DNA of 64,000 bases from Eledone cirrhosa (Eukaryota; Mollusca; Cephalopoda; Octopoda; Eledonidae): assembly GCA_964016885.1 (NCBI GenBank), contig OZ024747.1, positions 622,001 to 686,000 on the forward strand, written 5' to 3'. This document shows, in pieces, positions 55,739 through 64,000 of the stretch. Within the stretch, counting starts at the first letter, position 1. Each line of letters starts with the position of its first letter. A program made the translations under genes and the position numbers. The notes beneath the pieces were generated by a model that had not been told where the DNA came from, did not search any database, and worked only from the letters and a program-made list of their open reading frames with translations.

Positions 55739-55976
55739 GTAAGGAACACAACTTTGTTTGTCTATGTTGTCTTAATCTTTAGTGTGATATAGACTAAATA
55801 GAGGAGAGTGACTCAGGTGTGTTGTTGAGTGTGCTTGACATAATAGACATGGTAGATCAGAAGAGGGGATTTAGAAACTGGAAGGTCACTCAAACATAGA
55901 AGCCACTACTTCGATAACATCCATCATTGTAATAAGTAATTCATGGAGTCTCAAAAAATGTAAAGGATTTACATTT

Positions 55977-58900
55977 TGTCTACACTATACATCCCTGTCT
56001 ACACTATACATCCCTGTCTACACTATACACTCCTGTCTACACTATACACCCCTGTCTACACTATACACCGCTGTCTACACTATACACCGCTGTCTACACT
56101 ATACACTCCTGTCTACACTATACACCCCTGTCTACACTATACACTCCTGTCTACACTATACACTCCTGTCTACACTATACACTCCTGTCTACTCTATACA
56201 CCGCTGTCTACACTATACACTCCTGTCTACTCTATACAGCCCTGTCTACTCTATACACTCCTGTCTACACTATACACCCCTGTCTACACTATACACTCCT
56301 GTCTACACTATACACCCCTGTCTACACTATACACCCCTGTCTACACTATACACCCCTGTCTACACTATACACTCCTGTCTACACTATACACTCCTGTCTA
56401 CACTATACACTCCTGTCTACACTATACACTCCTGTCTACTCTATACACCGCTGTCTACACTATACACTCCTGTCTACACTATACACCGCTGTCTACACTA
56501 TACACTCCTGTCTACACTATACACCCCTGTCTACACTATACACCGCTGTCTACACTATACACTCCTGTCTACACTATACACCCCTGTCTACACTATACAC
56601 CGCTGTCTACACTATACACTCCTGTCTACACTATACACCCCTGTCTACACTATACACTCCTGTCTACACTATACATCCCTGTCTACACTATACACTCCTG
56701 TCTACACTATACACTCCTGTCTACTCTATACAGCCCTGTCTACTCTATACACTCCTGTCTACACTATACACCGCTGTTTACACTATACACTCCTGTCTAC
56801 TTTATACACCCCTGTCTACTCTATACACCGCTGTCTACACTATACACTCCTGTCTACACTATACACCGCTGTCTACACTATACACTCCTGTCTACACTAT
56901 ACACCGCTGTTTACACTATACACTCCTGTCTACTCTATACACCCCTGTCTACTCTATACACCGCTGTCTACACTATACACTCCTGTCTACACTATACACT
57001 CCTGTCTACACTATACACCGCTGTCTACACTATACACTCCTGTCTACACTATACATCCCTGTCTACACTATACACTCCTGTCTACACTATACACTCCTGT
57101 CTACACTATACACTCCTGTCTACACTATACACTCCTGTCTACACTATACACTCCTGTCTACACTATACACCCCTGTCTACACTATACATCCCTGTCTACA
57201 CTATACACTCCTGTCTACACTATACACCGCTGTCTGCACTATACACCCCTGTCTACACTATACACCGCTGTCTACACTATACATCCCTGTCTACACTATA
57301 CACTCCTGTCTACACTATACACTCCTGTCTACACTATACACCCCTGTCTACACTATACATCCCTGTCTACACTATACACTCCTGTCTACACTATACACCG
57401 CTGTCTACACTATACACCCCTGTCTACACTATACACCCCTGTCTACTCTATACACCCCTGTCTACTCTATACACCCCTGTCTACTCTATACACCCCTGTC
57501 TACTCTATACACCCCTGTCTACTCTATACACCCCTGTCTACACTATACACTCCTGTCTACACTATACACCGCTGTCTACACTATACACCCCTGTCTACTC
57601 TATACACCCCTGTCTACACTATACACTCCTGTCTACACTATACACCGCTGTCTACACTATACACCCCTGTCTACACTATACACCGCTGTCTACACTATAC
57701 ACCCCTGTCTACACTATACACCCCTGTCTACTCTATACATCCCTGTCTACACTATACACCGCTGTCTACACTATACACCGCTGTCTACACTATACACTCC
57801 TGTCTACACTATACACCCCTGTCTACACTATACACCCCTGTCTACACTATACACTCCTGTCTACACTATACACCCCTGTCTACACTATACACCCCTGTCT
57901 ACACTATACACCCCTGTCTACACTATACACCCCTGTCTACACTATACACCCCTGTCTACTCTATACACCCCTGTCTACTCTATACACCCCTGTCTACACT
58001 ATGCACCCCTGTCTACACTATACACCCCTGTCTACTCTATACATCCCTGTCTACACTATACACCGCTGTCTACACTATACACCCCTGTCTACACTATACA
58101 CTCCTGTCTACACTATACACCCCTGTCTACACTATACACCGCTGTCTACACTATACACCCCTGTCTACACTATACACCGCTGTCTACACTATACACCCCT
58201 GTCTACACTATACACCCCTGTCTACTCTATACATCCCTGTCTACACTATACACTCCTGTCTACACTATACACTCCTGTCTACTCTATACACCGCTGTCTA
58301 CACTATACACTCCTGTCTACACTATACACTCCTGTCTACACTATACACCCCTGTCTACACTATACACCCCTGTCTACTCTATACATCCCTGTCTACACTA
58401 TACACTCCTGTCTACACTATACACTCCTGTCTACTCTATACACCGCTGTCTACACTATACACTCCTGTCTACTCTATACACTCCTGTCTACACTATACAC
58501 CGCTGTCTACACTATACACTCCTGTCTACTCTATACACTCCTGTCTACACTATACACCGCTGTCTACACTATACACTCCTGTCTACACTATACACCCCTG
58601 TCTACTCTATACACCCCTGTCTACACTATACACCCCTGTCTACACTATACACTCCTGTCTACACTATACACTCCTGTCTACACTATACACCCGCTGTCTA
58701 CACTATACACCGCTGTCTACACTATACACTCCTGTCTACACTATACACCGCTGTCTACACTATACACCACTGTCTACACTATACACCGCTCTCTACACTA
58801 TACACCGCTGTCTACACTATACACCGCTGTCTACACTATACACTCCTGTCTACACTATACACCGCTGTCTACACTATACACCCCCTGTCTACACTATACA

Positions 58901-61703
58901 CTCCTGTCTACACTATACACTCCTGTCTACACTATACACCGCTGTCTACACTATACACCCCTGTCTACACTATACACCCCTGTCTACACTATACACCGCT
59001 GTCTACACTATACACCCCTGTCTACACTATACACCCCTGTCTACTCTATACATCCCTGTCTACACTATACACTCCTGTCTACACTATACACTCCTGTCTA
59101 CTCTATACACCGCTGTCTACACTATACACTCCTGTCTACACTATACACTCCTGTCTACACTATACACCCCTGTCTACACTATACACCCCTGTCTACTCTA
59201 TACATCCCTGTCTACACTATACACTCCTGTCTACACTATACACTCCTGTCTACTCTATACACCGCTGTCTACACTATACACTCCTGTCTACTCTATACAC
59301 TCCTGTCTACACTATACACCGCTGTCTACACTATACACTCCTGTCTACTCTATACACTCCTGTCTACACTATACACCGCTGTCTACACTATACACTCCTG
59401 TCTACACTATACACCCCTGTCTACTCTATACACCCCTGTCTACACTATACACCCCTGTCTACACTATACACTCCTGTCTACACTATACACTCCTGTCTAC
59501 ACTATACACCCGCTGTCTACACTATACACCGCTGTCTACACTATACACTCCTGTCTACACTATACACCGCTGTCTACACTATACACCACTGTCTACACTA
59601 TACACCGCTCTCTACACTATACACCGCTGTCTACACTATACACCGCTGTCTACACTATACACTCCTGTCTACACTATACACCGCTGTCTACACTATACAC
59701 CCCCTGTCTACACTATACACTCCTGTCTACACTATACACTCCTGTCTACACTATACACCGCTGTCTACACTATACACCCCTGTCTACACTATACACTCCT
59801 GTCTACACTATACACCGCTGTCTACACTATACACCGCTGTCTACACTATACACCCCTGTCTACACTATACACTCCTGTCTACTCTATACACCCCTGTCTA
59901 CACTATACACCCCTGTCTACACTATACACTCCTGTCTACACTATACACCCCTGTCTACACTATACACTCCTGTCTACACTATACACTCCTGTCTACACTA
60001 TACACTCCTGTCTACACTATACACCCCTGTCTACACTATACACTCCTGTCTACACTATACACCGCTGTCTACACTATACACTCCTGTCTACACTATACAC
60101 CCCTGTCTACTCTATACACCCCTGTCTACTCTATACACCCCTGTCTACACTATACACTCCTGTCTACACTATACACCCCTGTCTACACTATACACTCCTG
60201 TCTACACTATACACCGCTGTCTACACTATACACCCCTGTCTACACTATACACCGCTGTCTACACTATACACTCCTGTTTACACTATACACCGCTGTCTAC
60301 ACTATACACCCCTGTCTACACTATACACCGCTGTCTACACTATACACCCCTGTCTACACTATACACTCCTGTCTACACTATACACCCCTGTCTACACTAT
60401 ACACCCCTGTCTACTCTATACACCCCTGTCTACTCTATACACCCCTGTCTACACTATACACTCCTGTCTACACTATACACTCCTGTCTACACTATACACT
60501 CCGGTCTACACTATACACCGCTGTCTACACTATACACCCCTGTCTACACTATACACTCCTGTCTACACTATACACCCCTGTCTACACTATACACTCCTGT
60601 CTACACTATACACTCCTGTCTACACTATACACTCCTGTCTACACTATACACTCCTGTCTACACTATACACTCCTGTCTACACTATACACTCCTGTCTACA
60701 CTATACACCCCTGTCTACTCTATACATCCCTGTCTACACTATACACCGCTGTCTACACTATACACTCCTGTTTACACTATACACCCCTGTCTACACTATA
60801 CACCGCTGTCTACACTATACACCGCTGTCTACACTATACACTCCTGTCTACACTATACACTCCTGTCTACACTATACACTCCTGTCTACACTATACACCC
60901 CTGTCTACTCTATACATCCCTGTCTACACTATACACTCCTGTCTACTCTATAGACTCCTGTCTACTCTATACACCCCTGTCTACTCTATACAGTCCTGTC
61001 TACTCTATACACCCCCGTCTACACTATACACTACTGTCTATCCTATACACCCCTGTCTACACTATACACTCCTGTCTACTCTATACACTCCTGTCTACTC
61101 TATACACCACTGTCTACACTATACACTCCTGTCTACTCTATACACTCCTGTCTACACTATACACTCCTGTGTACACTATACACTCCTGTCTACACTATAC
61201 ACTCCTGTCTACACTATACACTCCTGCCTACACTATACACCGCTGTCTACACTATACACTGCTGTCTATCCTATACACCGCTGTCTACTCTATACACCCC
61301 TGTCTACTCTATACACTCCTGTCTAGTCTATACACCACTGTCTACTCTATACACTACTGTCTAGTCTATACACCACTGTCTACTCTATACACCACTGTCT
61401 ACTCTATACATCCCTGTCTACTCTATACATCCCTGTCTACTCTATACACCCCTGTCTACTCTATACACCACTGTCTACTCTATACACCACTGTCTACTCT
61501 ATACACCCCTGTCTACTCTATACATCCCTGTCTACTCTATACACCCCTGTCTACTCTATACATCCCTGTCTACTCTATACATCCCTGTCTACTCTATACA
61601 CCCCTGTCTACTCTATACACCACTGTCTACTCTATACACCCCTGTCTACTCTATACACCCCTGTCTACTCTATACACCACTGTCTACTCTATACACCACT
61701 GTC
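55977..61703 (+). repeat. 5.7-kb satellite of 19-bp units
   Basis: The unit is ctgtctacactatacacyc; about 300 head-to-tail copies. Variation concentrates at a four-base slot (ctcc, cccc, ccgc, atcc, ccac) and at acacta/actcta. No unit contains taa, tag or tga on +, and 19 is not a multiple of 3. So all three + frames stay open and one 1,915-codon frame runs through; this is not a gene. Bases of about 58150-58977 and 58969-59796 are a tandem duplication with 819-bp period. Confidence 0.97.
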
Positions 61704-62059
61704 AACATAAATGTAGGGGGTAATATCTCTAAATATTCTTCAACAGAAAAACTATATCTTCAGTTGAATTATTATTTTGAATATTTTCCCCCTTCTCCAA
61801 CATTTATATAACAAGACTAGTCTCTAGATGGTCACTTGACCATTTAGAAATAACTGCCAAATCTCCCTCAAATCAAACTCCCACTGTCTTAAAAGTAGGA
61901 CACATTGGATAATGTAGTCCTAGATACAGTGGAATAAAAACTGGGATGATTATCAGTGAAATACTTTTGATTACAGATTTGCTTGATTAAGGTAAACTTG
62001 AAGCTAAACAACCACATGACTGTAGTCCAGACAATCATAGCTATGTTTATGTCAGTTTG

Positions 62060-62400
62060 TAATATATAACAACCTCCCTAGTGCTAGTGTCATGATAACA
62101 TGGTACACTTTGTAAAGTGATTAGTGACAGGAAAAACACCCAGCTGAAGAAGACATGTGAGATATGGCTTCCGGCCTGTCAGGGGTAGGTTTAGGATTGG
62201 CTCTAAGTACTGGCATGATCTGTGATGACCAGTCCAACTTATGTCAGTTAAATGATGATGATGATGATGATGATATACAGTGTTGGTACTACAATAAAAA
62301 GCACAAATGAACCAGCCTATACTGTAAAGTGGTAGTGTTTGTGCCACAATAAAAAGCACCCAGTCCATCCTATTAGTTGATGGTGACAGTGCCATGATCA
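62060..62400 (+). repeat. LINE/SINE tail copy and short array
   Basis: 'aacctccctagtgctagtgt' through 'gtccaacttatgtcagtt' to (ATG)n at 62251-62273. Then two units of 'cacaataaaaagcaccc'-type sequence. 61704-62059 shows no gene. Confidence 0.65.
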
Positions 62401-62639
62401 ATATAGGACAGACAGACTTCACTTGGCCACAGTAGCTGCAATGAAATTTGATGCTGGATTTAGTGCTGTTGTGTTGCTTTTCTTCCTCCATTATTTACCC
62501 CAAAGCCTTGCATGTATTCTCACTGGAGGAAACAGAATGGTGTATGTTACAGGAAACCAGAAGCTATAACCAGACCACTGGTTATGGTCAATGTGACATG
62601 CTTGAAGAGATTTCTTCAGAGAACCCTTGTACTTTTTCT

Positions 62640-63560
62640 TTCAAAACCCTTCTGTAATGGTGGCCAGTAGAACGTTTGCCATTCAGTGCATTCTTAGGCA
62701 GTCAATGATTCTCCATGTTGGACCTGGTCCAAGTTAGCTGTATTTTTAATAGCATGACCTCACTCCTGATGAATTCTATCTGTTCAACTACTTCAGTGTT
62801 GGTAACATTGTCTGGGAAACAAGAGAAGCATTTTTGGCAAAGTCTAGCTTTGAAATGAATTGCTTCAGTAGAAGGACCTAAGTAGCCTCAGATTGAACAG
62901 GCTGGTTGCCATCAGTGCAATATCAGATGTAGAGACCATCCTCCTCATTGAGGTCTTCTCTAGCCTTTATGAGTATTATGCAGAAAAAAGTTGATGGGTG
63001 TTGGCATGAGAATGCTGCCTTGCTTTATACTGTTTCCTATTGGGAAGGCTTTTGAAAGCATCTGACTTGGCCATACTGATCCTCATGTTAAGGAAATGGA
63101 GGGGCAGGTGGTTGGACATCCTAGTCATTCCATGATCCTCTATAGACCTTGCTCTTCATAGTATCGAATTCTTTGGTAAAGTCTATAAAAGTTAGTCATT
63201 TGTTGAGTTCCCTACATTTTTCTTGGAACTGAGGACAAATATCATATCAGTGGTGCCCTGTCAGCTCTGAATCTCTGTTGGCTCTGTTGGCTCTCTGGTG
63301 GGTTTAATATTATGTCAATGATGCCCCTGTTAGCTCTGAATCTCTGGTGGGTTTAATATCATGTCAGTGGTCCCCTTGTTGGCTCTCTGGTAGGGTTTTT
63401 TTTTGTAATGGCTGACACAGCTGATTACTCTTGTGAAGGTTTTCCCTGCTACTTGTGGAGTTTGGTGTGTGTAATGCTGATCCTACACTCTTTCAATGGG
63501 ATTCTTTCAAATCCTGCTGCTTTAGGGCTTTTACAGTCTGTTCAGAGATAGGGTCTTGTA
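62640..63560 (-). pseudogene. Decayed LINE reverse transcriptase fragment
   Basis: Minus-strand peptides in broken frames include LTFIDFTKEFDT (near 63190), matching the RT motif (A)F(V/I)D.TKAFD. A region equivalent to LAPTLFSIFF follows, decayed near 62990. YIRYCTDGNQPVQSE lies near 62920, recalling the IRYRTDG.LFNLRRL segment of another LINE family. No active-site ADD is left. 63561-63840 shows no gene. Confidence 0.6.
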
Positions 63561-63841
63561 TAGCTCTATTGAGGGATGTGATGGATTGGTGAACCATGAA
63601 CCATGTGAGCGGAGCTAAGGAGTCAGGAAACACACACACACGTACTGTTCTATACTAACACCAGAACCAACACATTAAGCTACACTTACCTATTAATCTT
63701 TCTCTCTACTCATTCATAATATTCTACCAAAAACAGAAGCTTTTCTCTCTTCATGCTCATTTTAGGTTTAATCCATACATATAAGATATATATCAATAAT
63801 CAATAATGTTTCTCAGTACAAAGCTACATGAAACTTCATAT

Positions 63842-64000
63842 ACATTTTTTAAATTTTTTTTATGACCATGCTGTAAATGGAGGGGTAGAGAGGGCCCATG
63901 AGTCCAGTAAGACATCCTCTCTAGTGCTGGCGGCACAAATAAAAGCACCCAGTCCATGCTGTAAAGTGGCGCTGGTGTTAGGAAGGGCATCCAACCAGTG
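63842..64000 (+). mobile_element. LINE 5' leader-like sequence cut by window end
   Basis: 'atggaggggtagagagggcc', 'gacatcctctctagtgctgg' and 'gtgttaggaagggcatccaa' match, in order, the 5' leader of the LINE at 52420-52560 (reverse strand there). Either another copy of that LINE starts here on + or this is a separate short repeat captured by the LINE. Confidence 0.6.

Larger units (their letters stand above)
44662..54252 (-). mobile_element. Autonomous-type Helitron with nested LINE and SINE
   Basis: On the minus strand it begins A|TCTATATATTAATACGC at 54252 and ends GGGTCCAGCTAG|T at 44662, the TC...CTAG pattern of Helitrons inserted between A and T. The GGACCC/CTAG end resembles Helitron 3' ends I recall from other invertebrates. 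Inside are broken Rep and helicase sequences (about 44900-49150), a LINE (about 49384-52560), CA/TACA microsatellites, a SINE and GGT-rich repeats. 'ttactgaaagc(a/g)tgacacacac' occurs on both sides of the LINE (49279 and 54191). About 9.6 kb in all, antisense to YLPM1. The 5' boundary is less sure than the 3' one. Confidence 0.78.

Noticed and set aside
52255..52803. 182-residue plus-strand frame ending in Thr/His repeats
   Set aside because: Antisense LINE start plus CA microsatellite; no independent support.
55976..61723. 1,915-codon open frame read as a giant repeat protein gene
   Set aside because: It is a by-product of a 19-bp satellite without stop triplets; no start context, splice link or codon signal, and all three frames are open.

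Overview
This is animal nuclear DNA, most likely from a cephalopod and probably an octopus. The evidence is AT-rich sequence, long GT-AG introns, and many copies of tRNA-derived SINEs. Those SINEs carry the phrases 'ggcagaatcggtagagc' and 'tttgcctttcatcc', typical of cephalopod SINEs as I recall them. Many unrelated-looking repeats also end in (ATG)n. There is no bacterial operon, phage or CRISPR structure.

One host gene spans almost the whole window on the + strand: an orthologue of YLPM1 (ZAP3), a nuclear protein with a long low-complexity body and a C-terminal P-loop kinase-like domain. I placed 17 internal exons between 7507 and 55738. Every junction is GT-AG, the reading phase is kept throughout, and they give about 1,683 codons. 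The first exons lie upstream of base 1 or unrecognised in 1-7506. The last exons lie beyond base 64000. The P-loop domain is split over exons 33339-33561, 34312-34431, 34941-35117, 42015-42098 and 43038-43121.

The introns are a stratigraphy of mobile DNA. 1-7506: a perfect 71-bp palindrome, a tRNA-type SINE and a decayed LINE. 8021-10762: a decayed dispersed coding repeat. 13684-18371: SINEs, a 5'-truncated LINE and an unexplained GC-rich patch. 19152-27443: two copies of a small Helitron-like element plus six or more SINEs. 28036-32243: a 3-kb minisatellite of 34-35-bp units. 35118-42014: a piggyBac transposon (35199-40692, TTAA flanks, 13-bp terminal inverted repeats) split by a nearly intact LINE. 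43661-54320: a Helitron (44662-54252) with broken Rep/helicase gene, itself invaded by a second LINE and a SINE. 54367-55714: minisatellites that seem to have grown out of LINE/SINE tail sequence. 55739-64000: a 5.7-kb satellite of 19-bp units with a tandemly duplicated 0.82-kb block, then another decayed LINE.

The large autonomous elements with recognisable 3' ends in the second half all lie antisense to YLPM1. The most notable points are the nested piggyBac/LINE with a catalytic Asp-to-Tyr change, the PHD-like zinc finger inside the LINE protein, the shared 3' tail of SINE and LINE, the Helitron pair with hairpin ends, the two higher-order satellites, and the perfect palindrome. I saw no clearly new multi-gene system.
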